DNA of 42,235 bases from Lysobacter sp. A03 (GTDB lineage: Bacteria; Pseudomonadota; Gammaproteobacteria; Xanthomonadales; Xanthomonadaceae), in contig NZ_JXSS01000033.1 of assembly GCF_000855665.1 (NCBI RefSeq), positions 1-42,235 of the forward strand, given 5' to 3'. Positions 26,721 to 34,569 of the stretch are shown piece after piece. Made by a program: the position numbers and the translations under genes. How positions within the stretch are numbered: the stretch's first letter is position 1; each line of letters opens with the position of its first letter. Under the pieces are notes generated by a model, which saw only the letters and a program-made list of their open reading frames with translations, had not been told where the DNA came from and ran no database searches.

Positions 26721-27190
26721 GCACCGTCCAGCAGCGCGGCGAGGCCCCGGATGCGTCCGCGTTGGATGGTATCGCCACGGACCTCACCGCCTGGGAGCGC
26801 GCGCGTATGCTGCAGTCGCGCGCCGCGCAGCGGGGCTTCGATTGGCCCGATGCGCGAGCAGTGGTCACCAAACTCTACGAGGAGATCAACGAGGTCCTGG
26901 CCGAGTTCGACGCGCTGCAATCCGACCCCGATGACCCGGCAGCGCAGGACCGGATCGAGGACGAGATCGGCGATCTGCTGTTTGTGGCGACTAATCTGGC
27001 GCGGCACGCGAGCGTGGATGCGGACCAAGCGATGCACCGGGCGAATGCCAAATTCGAGCGCCGCTACCGCGCCATGGAAGTGCTTGCGCGATCGCGCGGG
27101 AAAGCGCTTGAAAGGGCTTCCCTCGAGCAGCAGGAGGCTTACTGGGCCGCGACGAAAGCCAGCGAAAAGGGCAACCAGTGCGACGTTTAA
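26717..27190 (+). CDS. mazG: single-domain MazG-type nucleotide pyrophosphohydrolase
   Basis: This 157-residue protein matches the C-terminal MazG domain. GFDWPDARAVVTKLYEEINEVLAEFDAL carries the ExxE metal site, RIEDEIGDLLFVATNLARHASVD the ExxD site, and MHRANAKFERRYRAME the C-terminal signature. MazG hydrolyses NTPs to NMP and PPi. E. coli MazG is about 263 residues with two such domains, and in that enzyme the C-terminal one is the active one. The N-terminal domain is missing here. Translation apparently starts at TTG 26717, overlapping cysQ's stop. No internal frameshift is visible; upstream sequence is entirely cysQ. Confidence 0.8.
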   Translation: MSTVQQRGEAPDASALDGIATDLTAWERARMLQSRAAQRGFDWPDARAVVTKLYEEINEVLAEFDALQSDPDDPAAQDRIEDEIGDLLFVATNLARHASVDADQAMHRANAKFERRYRAMEVLARSRGKALERASLEQQEAYWAATKASEKGNQCDV

Positions 27191-27213
27191 TCAAAAGACT
27201 CCGATCAACAGAT

Positions 27214-27261
27214 GCGTCATGTCTTCACATCATGTAGACCACTGCGGCGTCAGTCTTCACA
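27214..27261 (+). promoter_or_regulatory. direct-repeat candidate operator upstream of the response regulator
   Basis: Two copies of a 15-16 nt sequence, GCGTCA(T)GTCTTCACA, lie at 27214-27229 and 27247-27261. They start 33 nt apart, about three DNA turns, and differ by one inserted base. The second copy overlaps an inverted repeat CTTCA-N6-TGAAG at 27255-27270. They end 23 nt before the regulator's ATG. OmpR-type regulators bind direct repeats, so autoregulation is plausible but untested. Confidence 0.4.
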
Positions 27262-27284
27262 AAACTGAAGCCAAGGGGACCTAC

Positions 27285-27995
27285 ATGCAAAATACGCAGG
27301 ATGGCGGTCTTGTCCTCATCATTGAGGACAACCGCAACATTTCCGAGATGGTCGGCGAATACCTCGAGAGCAAAGGCTTCGAGGTGGACTTCGCTGCCGA
27401 CGGGCTTGATGGCTATCGCCTCGCCGCTGAGAACAGCTACGACGTGATCGTGCTGGACCTCATGCTGCCGCGCCTGGACGGACTGGAGGTGTGCAAGCGA
27501 CTGCGCGAGGAAGCGCGCAAGTCAACCCCGGTGCTGATGCTGACCTCGCGCGACACCCTCGACGAGAAGCTCACCGGCCTGTCGGCGGGCGCGGACGACT
27601 ACCTGACCAAGCCTTTCGCCATCCAGGAACTGGAAGCGCGCCTTCGCGCATTGATCCGGCGGGAGCGTCGCCAGGTCGGAGGCGAGGTGCTCAAGGTGGC
27701 CGATCTGGTGTTGGATCCGGCGAGCCTTCGCGTGACCCGCGGTGGCAGCGAGCTGCAGCTCTCCCCAATCGGCCTGCGCCTGCTCACCATCCTGATGCGC
27801 GAATCGCCACGGGTGGTCAGCCGCCAGGAAATCGAGCGCGAGATATGGGGCAACGGCCTGCCTGATTCCGACACGCTGCGCAGCCACCTCTACAATCTGC
27901 GCAAGACGATCGACAAGCCGTTCGACAAGCAGTTGCTGCATACCGTGCAATCGGCCGGCTACCGCGTGGCGGACATCTCGCAGCCGCAGGAATGA
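27285..27995 (+). CDS. OmpR-family response regulator
   Basis: This 236-residue regulator has a receiver (Glu14-Asp15, phospho-acceptor Asp58 in VLDLMLPRLDG, Lys109 in YLTKPF) and an OmpR/PhoB winged helix (about 135-232: SELQLSPIGLRLLTILMRES, DTLRSHLYNLRKTIDKPF, LLHTVQSAGYRV). The start at 27285 is preceded by AAGGGG; the frame is open upstream through the mazG region but that is shadow sequence. It lies 16 nt before its sensor kinase gene and just ahead of an efflux operon it may control. Its specific regulon cannot be named. Confidence 0.93.
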   Translation: MQNTQDGGLVLIIEDNRNISEMVGEYLESKGFEVDFAADGLDGYRLAAENSYDVIVLDLMLPRLDGLEVCKRLREEARKSTPVLMLTSRDTLDEKLTGLSAGADDYLTKPFAIQELEARLRALIRRERRQVGGEVLKVADLVLDPASLRVTRGGSELQLSPIGLRLLTILMRESPRVVSRQEIEREIWGNGLPDSDTLRSHLYNLRKTIDKPFDKQLLHTVQSAGYRVADISQPQE

Positions 27996-28011
27996 TTCTG
28001 CGGTTGCGTCA

Positions 28012-29328
28012 ATGAGCCCGGGACTGCCGCGCCGGATCAAACTGGCGTTCATCATGCAGGCCATGCTTGCCAGCATCGTCATCACCGGCGGCGTGCTGGT
28101 GACGGGCCTGATCGTGCGCGACAGTGTCATCAAGGAACGCCTGGACGCAGAAGCCTCCACCTTCTGGGCCGGTCGCGCCGCCGACCCGGCCTACCCACTG
28201 CCGAAGACCGCGACGCTGACGGGCTACATCGTGCCCTCCGGTGACGGCCAGCGCGCGGTCCCGGAGTACATGCGCGGCTTACCTGCCGGGCGCCATCGTG
28301 TGACCCCGCCGAAGGCGCCACGGCCCGACCGCGCGTTCCGCGAGCGCTCCATCGATGAAGTGGTTCTGGTCGAGACGCGGGGGGCTGACACCTTCTACCT
28401 GAGCTTTGAATCGGGTCACATCGATCGGGCCATCGGCCTGACCGGCCTGGTCTCGCTCCTGTTGTCGCTTCTGGCCACCTATCTGGTGACCTGGCTGACC
28501 TACCGGACGTCAAAACGACTGGTCGCGCCGGTCAGCTGGCTGGCCGGAGTGGTGTCGCGTTGGGATCCGCGCGAATCCGACGTGACGGCTATCAAAGCGG
28601 CCAGCCTCCCGCGCGATGCCGGCGTGGAGGTGCAGCAGCTCGCCGAGGCGTTGGTGGGCCTGACCGACCGCGTAGCGGAGTTCGTCCAGCGCGAGCGCGA
28701 CTTCACCCGCGACGCCAGCCACGAGCTGCGTACGCCGCTGACCGTCATCCGCATGGCCACCGACATGCTGCTGGCTGATCCGAACACGTTGCCGGCTACC
28801 AGTCGCTCCCTGGCCCGAATGCAGCGCGCCGGGCGAGACATGGAAGCGGTGATCGACGCGTTCCTGATTTTGGCCCGCGAAGCTGATGTTGGGCCGCAGG
28901 ACCGGGAATTCGACGTCGCCGAGGTGGTGCGCGAGCAGGTGGAGCGGATGCAGCCGCGACTGGCCGACAAGCCGGTCTCAATCGAGGTGCTCGATGAAGG
29001 TGCGCCGGCCGTGGTCGGGTCCCCGCACGTGCTCGCTGTGATGGTCGGCAATCTGCTCAGCAACGCGGCGCACTTCACCCACCTCGGCCGGATCCAGGTG
29101 CGCATGTCAGCCGATCAGATCGAGGTGATCGACAGCGGCATCGGCATGGACCCGACAACCCTGGCCAAGGCGTTCACTCCTTTCTATCGTGCGGACATCG
29201 CCCACGAGGATCGCAAGGGGATGGGTCTGGCGATCACCCGCCGTCTTGGCGACCGGGTCGGGTGGTCCGTCAAGCTGCGCAGCCAACCCGGCAAAGGCAC
29301 CACGGCGACGATCCGGCTGGTGCCCTGA
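28012..29328 (+). CDS. sensor histidine kinase
   Basis: This 438-residue kinase has a first membrane segment at about 11-36 and a periplasmic sensor of about 105 residues containing a basic/proline-rich patch (RHRVTPPKAPRPDRAFRER). The second membrane segment is at about 141-163, then a HAMP-like linker. The dimerisation/phospho-acceptor domain has His237 (DASHELRTPLT). A HATPase domain follows with MVGNLLSNAAHFT, VIDSGIGMD and GMGLAITRRLGDRVGW. It is the likely partner of the preceding OmpR-type regulator. The ligand is unknown; the adjacent MacAB-type pump hints at envelope stress or antimicrobial compounds. Confidence 0.92.
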   Translation: MSPGLPRRIKLAFIMQAMLASIVITGGVLVTGLIVRDSVIKERLDAEASTFWAGRAADPAYPLPKTATLTGYIVPSGDGQRAVPEYMRGLPAGRHRVTPPKAPRPDRAFRERSIDEVVLVETRGADTFYLSFESGHIDRAIGLTGLVSLLLSLLATYLVTWLTYRTSKRLVAPVSWLAGVVSRWDPRESDVTAIKAASLPRDAGVEVQQLAEALVGLTDRVAEFVQRERDFTRDASHELRTPLTVIRMATDMLLADPNTLPATSRSLARMQRAGRDMEAVIDAFLILAREADVGPQDREFDVAEVVREQVERMQPRLADKPVSIEVLDEGAPAVVGSPHVLAVMVGNLLSNAAHFTHLGRIQVRMSADQIEVIDSGIGMDPTTLAKAFTPFYRADIAHEDRKGMGLAITRRLGDRVGWSVKLRSQPGKGTTATIRLVP

Positions 29329-29414
29329 GCGACCGACCCGGGACTCGGCGGGCGGTCAACCGATCGCCGTCTCGAACGTTGACGCCTTAACTCCCTGGAT
29401 CGACGACGCCAACG

Positions 29415-30917
29415 ATGACTGCAACCGCTCGCAAGACGCCCGCATCCCGTCGATCCCCGAAGTGGCGGCGTCGCGTTCTCGTGGCTGGCGGCGCGCTCGT
29501 CCTCGTCGTGGCCGGCGTCTATGTGTGGCAGAAGCGCGGAGCCGATGCGGGTGCAAATGATTACCGGACCGCCACCGCTGAGCGCGGTGATGTCCGGGTC
29601 GGCATCTCCGCCACAGGTACGCTGGGCGCGATCTCCACCGTCGACGTTGGCAGCCAGATCTCTGGCCTGGTCACCGAGGTCCTCGCCGATTTCAACGACA
29701 CCGTGAGCAAGGGGCAGATCATTGCCCGGATCGATCCAAGCACCTTCGATGCCCAGATCGCCCAGGGCAATGCCGCGGTCCAGGCGGCGCAGGCCAGCCT
29801 GGCGACCGCCCGCGCGGCGGCGATCAACGCCGAGGCCGATTTCCGCCGCAAGTCCGAACTGGGCGAGCGCCAGCTGGTGGCGACCAGCGATATCGACCTG
29901 GCGCGGGCCGCGCGTGACCAGGCGCGTGCGCAGGTCAATTCGGCGCAGGCACAGATCGCCCAGCAGCGCGCGTCCACCCGCACCTCGCAGCTCAATCTGG
30001 AGCGCACCGAGATCCGTTCGCCGGTGGACGGCGTGGTGCTGACCCGCACCGTCGAGCCGGGTCAGACGGTGGCAGCCAGCCTGCAGGCGCCGGTGCTGTT
30101 CCAGATCGCCGAGGACCTCTCGAAGATGGAGATCGTGCTGGCCATCGACGAGGCCGACATCGGCCAGGTCAAGACCGGCCAGGGGGTGTCGTTCGGGGTG
30201 GACGCATTCCCTGATCGCCAGTTCCGCGGCAGCGTCCAGCAGGTGCGGCTTTCGGCCACCAATACCAACAACGTGATCACCTATCCGGTGGTCGTGGCAG
30301 TCGACAACCCCGACCAGATCCTGCTGCCGGGGATGACCGCAAACGCGGAGATCGAGGTGAGCCGGCGCGACGACGTGCTGCGGGTGCCCAACGCGGCGCT
30401 GCGCTACAAGCCCGCTGAGGATGATGCCGCTGCGGCGCCCACCGCCACCCGCAGCAGTCCGGCCGAGGAGTTGCCGCGCATTGCGGCGGCTCTGGATCTG
30501 GACGCGAATCAGCAAGCCGCATTCGATGAGGCATTGAGCAACATGCGCGAGCGCGCTGCGGCGCGCGCCCCCGCAGCTGCCCGTCCACCCGCAGGCGGAC
30601 CGCCCATGATGGGACCGCCTCGCAGCGGAGCCAATGCCGGCAACAGCGGCGCGATGCGGCAACGAATGCAGGAGCGCTTCACCCAGCAGTTCGCAGCCTT
30701 CCGCGAGACGCTCCCTGATGAGAAGAAGGCGCGCTGGGATGGCGAGCTGGGCTCGCTGCTCGCCGCTCGCCGCGCGCCGCTTTACCTGCTGGTGGCTGGC
30801 AAACCCAAGCCGATCACGGTGCGCATCGGCGTCAGCGACGGCAGCTGGACCGAGGTGTCGGGGGATATCGCCCAGGGTGACCAGGTGATCATCGGCAGCG
30901 GGCGCCCGGCACGATGA
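29415..30917 (+). CDS. MacA-like periplasmic efflux adaptor with extra helical insertion
   Basis: This 500-residue membrane-fusion protein has an N-terminal anchor (about 19-38), a lipoyl half (DVGSQISGLVTEVLADFNDTV), an alpha-helical hairpin (about 110-195) and a second lipoyl half (EIRSPVDGVVLTRTVEPGQT). A beta-barrel ends at about 330 and a membrane-proximal domain resumes at about 459 (PITVRIGVSDGSWTEVSG). Between these, residues about 333-458 form an insertion with two helical segments separated by a Pro/Gly/Ala linker; MacA of E. coli is about 371 aa. It overlaps the ATPase gene by ATGA. It would bridge the inner-membrane ABC pump to a TolC-like channel, which is not encoded here. Confidence 0.9.
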   Translation: MTATARKTPASRRSPKWRRRVLVAGGALVLVVAGVYVWQKRGADAGANDYRTATAERGDVRVGISATGTLGAISTVDVGSQISGLVTEVLADFNDTVSKGQIIARIDPSTFDAQIAQGNAAVQAAQASLATARAAAINAEADFRRKSELGERQLVATSDIDLARAARDQARAQVNSAQAQIAQQRASTRTSQLNLERTEIRSPVDGVVLTRTVEPGQTVAASLQAPVLFQIAEDLSKMEIVLAIDEADIGQVKTGQGVSFGVDAFPDRQFRGSVQQVRLSATNTNNVITYPVVVAVDNPDQILLPGMTANAEIEVSRRDDVLRVPNAALRYKPAEDDAAAAPTATRSSPAEELPRIAAALDLDANQQAAFDEALSNMRERAAARAPAAARPPAGGPPMMGPPRSGANAGNSGAMRQRMQERFTQQFAAFRETLPDEKKARWDGELGSLLAARRAPLYLLVAGKPKPITVRIGVSDGSWTEVSGDIAQGDQVIIGSGRPAR

Positions 30918-31612
30918 GCGCTCCCGTCGCGGTGATCCAGACCCGCGGACTGGGCAAGGTCTACTCGCCGGGCACCCAAGCGGAGGTGGTCGCGCTTCGC
31001 GACGTCGATCTGCGGATCGAGCGCGGCGAATTCGTCGCCATCATGGGCCCGTCCGGCTCCGGAAAATCGACCCTGATGAACCTGCTGGGCTGCCTGGACA
31101 GTCCGAGCACGGGTACCTACCACTGCGATGGCGTGGACATCGCCACCCTCGACGCCGAAGAGCGGGCGGTCCTGCGCCGGGACAAGATCGGTTTCGTCTT
31201 CCAGGGCTTCAACCTGCTGCCGCGCATGAGTGCGCTGGAAAACGTGGCCATGCCGATGGGCTACGCCAACGTGGCGGCCGCCGAGCGCGCTCAGCGCGCG
31301 CACGAGGCGCTCGCTGCGGTCGGGTTGGGCAGTCGCGAGCAGCACCGGCCCAGCGAACTCTCCGGAGGCCAGCAGCAGCGCGTGGCGATCGCCCGCGCCC
31401 TGATCAACCGGCCGCCGATCCTGCTCGCCGACGAGCCCACCGGCGCACTGGACAGCAAGACCGGCGAGGAGATCCTGGCGCTGTTCAAGCAGCTTCGCGA
31501 TGACGACCACACGGTAATCCTGATCACCCACGATCCCGAGGTTGCCGCGCACGCGGACCGCACCTTCGTCATGCATGACGGTGAACTGCACGAGCAGGGA
31601 GCGCCGGCATGA
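30914..31612 (+). CDS. MacB-type ABC transporter ATP-binding protein
   Basis: This 232-residue ATPase belongs to the MacB/LolD family, with Walker A GPSGSGKST, the Q-loop in FVFQGFNLLPRMSALENVAMP, signature LSGGQQQRVAIARAL, Walker B ILLADEPTGALD and the H-loop (ILITHDPEVAAHADR). Unlike E. coli MacB, ATPase and permease are separate proteins, as in LolCDE or YknYZ-type systems. It overlaps both neighbours by ATGA, so the three pump genes are tightly coupled. Confidence 0.94.
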   Translation: MSAPVAVIQTRGLGKVYSPGTQAEVVALRDVDLRIERGEFVAIMGPSGSGKSTLMNLLGCLDSPSTGTYHCDGVDIATLDAEERAVLRRDKIGFVFQGFNLLPRMSALENVAMPMGYANVAAAERAQRAHEALAAVGLGSREQHRPSELSGGQQQRVAIARALINRPPILLADEPTGALDSKTGEEILALFKQLRDDDHTVILITHDPEVAAHADRTFVMHDGELHEQGAPA

Positions 31613-32844
31613 ACTTCAGCGAGGTCCTGCGGACCGCGATATTCGCCCTGCGCGGCAACTGGTTGCGCAGCGCGCTGACTTCCCTGGGCGTGATCATCGG
31701 CATCGCCGCCGTGATCGTGATGGTATCGGTCGGCCAGGGCACCCAGGCCCAGATCGACAAGCTTGTTTCGGGGCTGGGGTCCAATCGCCTGGACATCAGC
31801 TCCAACTCCGGACGTGGCGCCGGGGGCGTGCGGATGAGCGCCGGCAGCGCCTACACCCTCACGGCAAGCGATGCGGACGCCATCCGCGAGGAGATTCCAG
31901 AGGTGCAGTACGTCGCGGCCGCCGTGCGCGGCAGCACCCAGGTGGTATTCGCCGAGAACAACTGGGCGGCAAGCTGGTACGGGGTACAGCCGGACTACTT
32001 CGATCTGGAGGGCTGGAGGATCGCACTGGGTACCGCGTTCGATGTGCGCGACTACAGCGGCAGCAGCAAGTCGGTGATCCTGGGGGAGACGGTGCGCCGG
32101 TCGCTTTTCGGAGACGAGGACCCGGTCGGGCAGAGCGTGCGGGTCGGGCGGGTTCCCTTCACCGTTGTCGGCGTGTTGGCACCCAAGGGGCAGGGCGGCT
32201 TCGGTCAGGACCAGGACGACGTGATGCTGGTGCCGCTGGAAACCGGTCGGCGCCGGCTGATGGGAGCGATGGGCCTGCCACCGGGTGCGGTGCAGCAGAT
32301 CGCGGTCGGTGTTGCGCGCGCGGACGACCTGGTCTGGGCCCAGGAGCAGATCGAGTCACTGCTGCGCCAGCGCCACAAACTGCAGCCGGGCGCTGACGAT
32401 GACTTCCGCGTCCGCAACATCGCCGAGATCGTCGAGGCGCGCAGCCAGACCACGCGCCTGATGTCGCTGCTGCTGGCGGCGGTGGCGACCATCTCGTTGA
32501 TCGTGGGCGGCATCGGAATCATGAACATCATGCTGGTGTCGGTGACCGAGCGGATCCGCGAGATTGGCCTGCGCATGGCGGTGGGCGCCGGACCGTCGGA
32601 TATCCGCTCCCAGTTCCTCGCCGAGGCGATGCTGATCTCGCTGATCGGCGGCGCCCTGGGTATCGCGATCGGCATTGTCGGCGCGCTGTTGGTCGGCAAG
32701 TTCGGTGCCCTGCCGGTGGTGCTCAACGCACAGGTGATCGTGCTGGCGGCCGGGTTCTCCATCGCGACGGGGTTGTTTTTCGGCTACTACCCGGCGCGCA
32801 AGGCCTCCCTGCTGGACCCGATCGAGGCCCTGCGGCAACAGTAG
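31609..32844 (+). CDS. MacB-type ABC transporter permease
   Basis: This 411-residue permease has the MacB topology: a first membrane helix at about 20-42 (WLRSALTSLGVIIGIAAVIVMVSVGQGTQ), a large periplasmic domain (about 45-280) and three C-terminal helices (LLLAAVATISLIVGGIGIMNIMLVSVTER, the ISLIGGALGIAIGIVGALLV region and VIVLAAGFSIATGLFFGYYPARKASLLDPIEALR). The family uses mechanotransmission to push substrates from the periplasm through a TolC-like duct. A Gly/Ser stretch after the first helix (SSNSGRGAGGVRMSAGS) is typical. Substrate unknown. Confidence 0.94.
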   Translation: MNFSEVLRTAIFALRGNWLRSALTSLGVIIGIAAVIVMVSVGQGTQAQIDKLVSGLGSNRLDISSNSGRGAGGVRMSAGSAYTLTASDADAIREEIPEVQYVAAAVRGSTQVVFAENNWAASWYGVQPDYFDLEGWRIALGTAFDVRDYSGSSKSVILGETVRRSLFGDEDPVGQSVRVGRVPFTVVGVLAPKGQGGFGQDQDDVMLVPLETGRRRLMGAMGLPPGAVQQIAVGVARADDLVWAQEQIESLLRQRHKLQPGADDDFRVRNIAEIVEARSQTTRLMSLLLAAVATISLIVGGIGIMNIMLVSVTERIREIGLRMAVGAGPSDIRSQFLAEAMLISLIGGALGIAIGIVGALLVGKFGALPVVLNAQVIVLAAGFSIATGLFFGYYPARKASLLDPIEALRQQ

Positions 32845-32892
32845 GGCGAAGGCCCGCGCTATCCTCATCGCTCTCTCAGCGGGAATCACGCG

Positions 32893-33918
32893 ATGCGAAC
32901 CTACGTGGTATTGACGGCTTTGGTGTTGGGCCTGGCCGCTCCGGTCACGCAGGCGCAGCAGGGGGAAAGCAGCACCACCCCGGCCACTCCCATCACCGCA
33001 CTGGTGATCCACGGCGGGGCGGGTTACGTGGCCCGCGACGCCTTGAGCACCGAGGACGAGAACGCCGCGCGTGCGGATCTGGACGCTGCCCTGGATGCAG
33101 GCAACGCGATCCTCTCCAGCGGCGGAACCGCGCTGGACGCGGTGGAAGCCGCTGTCCAGGTGCTGGAGGAATCGCCACGATTCAATGCCGGCAAGGGTGC
33201 GGTGTTCAACGCCGAAGGTGGACACGAACTGGACGCGTCGATCATGGCAGGCCACACGCGCCGCGCCGGGGCCGTGGCGGGAGTTACCACCGTGCGCAGC
33301 CCGATCGCGCTCGCCCGCGCGGTGATGGAGCATTCCCCGCACGTGATGCTCGCTGGCGGTGGCGCGGAGGCATTTGCCGATACGCGGCCGGAGATCGAAC
33401 GGGTTCCCAACCAGTGGTTTGACACCCACAAGCGCCGGCGGCAGCTTGAAGCGGCGCAAACCAAGGCGCAGGCGCGAGCGGATACGTCGGGTGAGCCGGG
33501 CCGGTACTTCGGCACGGTGGGCGCGGTGGCACTGGACCAGCGCGGCCACATCGCCGCGGCGACCAGCACCGGTGGCATGACCAACAAGAAGTGGGGACGC
33601 GTCGGCGATGCGCCGATCATCGGTGCGGGCACCTGGGCCGATGACCGCTGCGGTGTCTCGGGCACCGGCTGGGGCGAGTTCTACATCCGCAATGCCGTCG
33701 CCCACGACATCTGCGCGCGCGTGGCCTACCGCGGGGATTCGCTGGCCGATGCGGCGCAGGAAGTGGTCAACACGATTGTTCCGGCCGCCGGCGGCGACGG
33801 TGGCGCGATTGCCCTGGACCGGGACGGCAACATCGCCATGCCATTCAACAGTGGGACGATGTACCGCGCCTGGATCAAGCCCGACGGCAACCGCGGCGCG
33901 GCGATTTTCGAGGACTGA
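32893..33918 (+). CDS. secreted isoaspartyl peptidase/plant-type L-asparaginase
   Basis: This 341-residue Ntn-hydrolase begins with a signal peptide (about residues 1-22, ending VTQAQQ), so the enzyme is probably periplasmic, unlike cytosolic E. coli IaaA. The core shows ALVIHGGAG, SPRFNAGKGAVFN, DASIMAG and the autocleavage site GTVGAVALD with nucleophile Thr208. Later come STGGMTNKKWGRVGDAPIIGAG and VSGTGWGEFYIRNAVAHD. It would self-cleave into two subunits and hydrolyse isoaspartyl dipeptides or asparagine. A weak GGGA precedes the ATG. It stands alone 48 nt after the permease and may have its own transcript. Confidence 0.93.
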   Translation: MRTYVVLTALVLGLAAPVTQAQQGESSTTPATPITALVIHGGAGYVARDALSTEDENAARADLDAALDAGNAILSSGGTALDAVEAAVQVLEESPRFNAGKGAVFNAEGGHELDASIMAGHTRRAGAVAGVTTVRSPIALARAVMEHSPHVMLAGGGAEAFADTRPEIERVPNQWFDTHKRRRQLEAAQTKAQARADTSGEPGRYFGTVGAVALDQRGHIAAATSTGGMTNKKWGRVGDAPIIGAGTWADDRCGVSGTGWGEFYIRNAVAHDICARVAYRGDSLADAAQEVVNTIVPAAGGDGGAIALDRDGNIAMPFNSGTMYRAWIKPDGNRGAAIFED

Positions 33919-34094
33919 AGCGCGGTCGCCAGCGCAGGATCGCAGCGTTTCGACAGGCGCGGAAAGGGTCGATGTGGCAGACTTCTGCGCTTGCCGCGGC
34001 GTGCGCCGCGTCCCGGTTCGGATGATGGGTTCGATGTTGACGCTTTGGCGATGCTTTCCCGTTCACTTCGTTGCCACCCACGTGGTGCAGTGAG

Positions 34095-34487
34095 ATGGCG
34101 GACAGGTATGGCCATTTCCCGCGCGGGCCGCGCGGCGTCCTCAAAGCTGGCCAGTGGTCGATCCAGGGGCTGAAAGCAGCTTGGCTGCACGAGTCTTCGT
34201 TCCGCCTGGAAGCGTGCGCCTTCCTGCTGCTGGCACCGATTGCCCTCTGGCTCGGCGCCAATTCGGTCGAAAGAGTCCTGCTGGTCGGCTCGATTCTGCT
34301 GGTCCTGGCGGCCGAGCTGCTGAACTCCGCCATCGAAGCGGTTATCGAGCGCTTTGGCAACCAGCACCATGAGCTGATCGGCCGGGCCAAGGACATGGGC
34401 TCTGCGGCCGTGTTCGTGTTGCTGATGAACGCGCTGATGACCTGGTCACTGATCCTGTTGCCGCGGCTTTTTGCCAGCGCGGGCTGA
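34095..34487 (+). CDS. dgkA: diacylglycerol kinase (DgkA)
   Basis: This 130-residue integral membrane kinase recycles diacylglycerol, for example from periplasmic glucan or LPS modification, to phosphatidate. It has an N-terminal amphipathic helix (GVLKAGQWSIQGLKAAWLHESSFRLEA) and three membrane helices. The signature AAELLNSAIEAVIERFG binds substrate, and AKDMGSAAVFVLL completes the active site. The ATG at 34095 gives the family length. The preceding 176 nt after the peptidase gene hold no feature I can recognise. Confidence 0.94.
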   Translation: MADRYGHFPRGPRGVLKAGQWSIQGLKAAWLHESSFRLEACAFLLLAPIALWLGANSVERVLLVGSILLVLAAELLNSAIEAVIERFGNQHHELIGRAKDMGSAAVFVLLMNALMTWSLILLPRLFASAG

Positions 34488-34569
34488 TCGGTCGGGGGTT
34501 GATAGTGCGGCGCGCACCCTCAGTTATTACCCTTGCGCCACGTTCCGTGCCGAACCCTAGGAAATCCCC

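Noticed and set aside
29184-30662. Minus-strand open frame (492 codons) across the kinase end and adaptor gene
   Set aside because: Antisense to well-defined proteins on the plus strand and compositionally biased.
34488-34569. Manganese (yybP-ykoY) riboswitch before the TerC-family gene
   Set aside because: Only 82 nt, with no visible paired architecture or conserved loops of that riboswitch.
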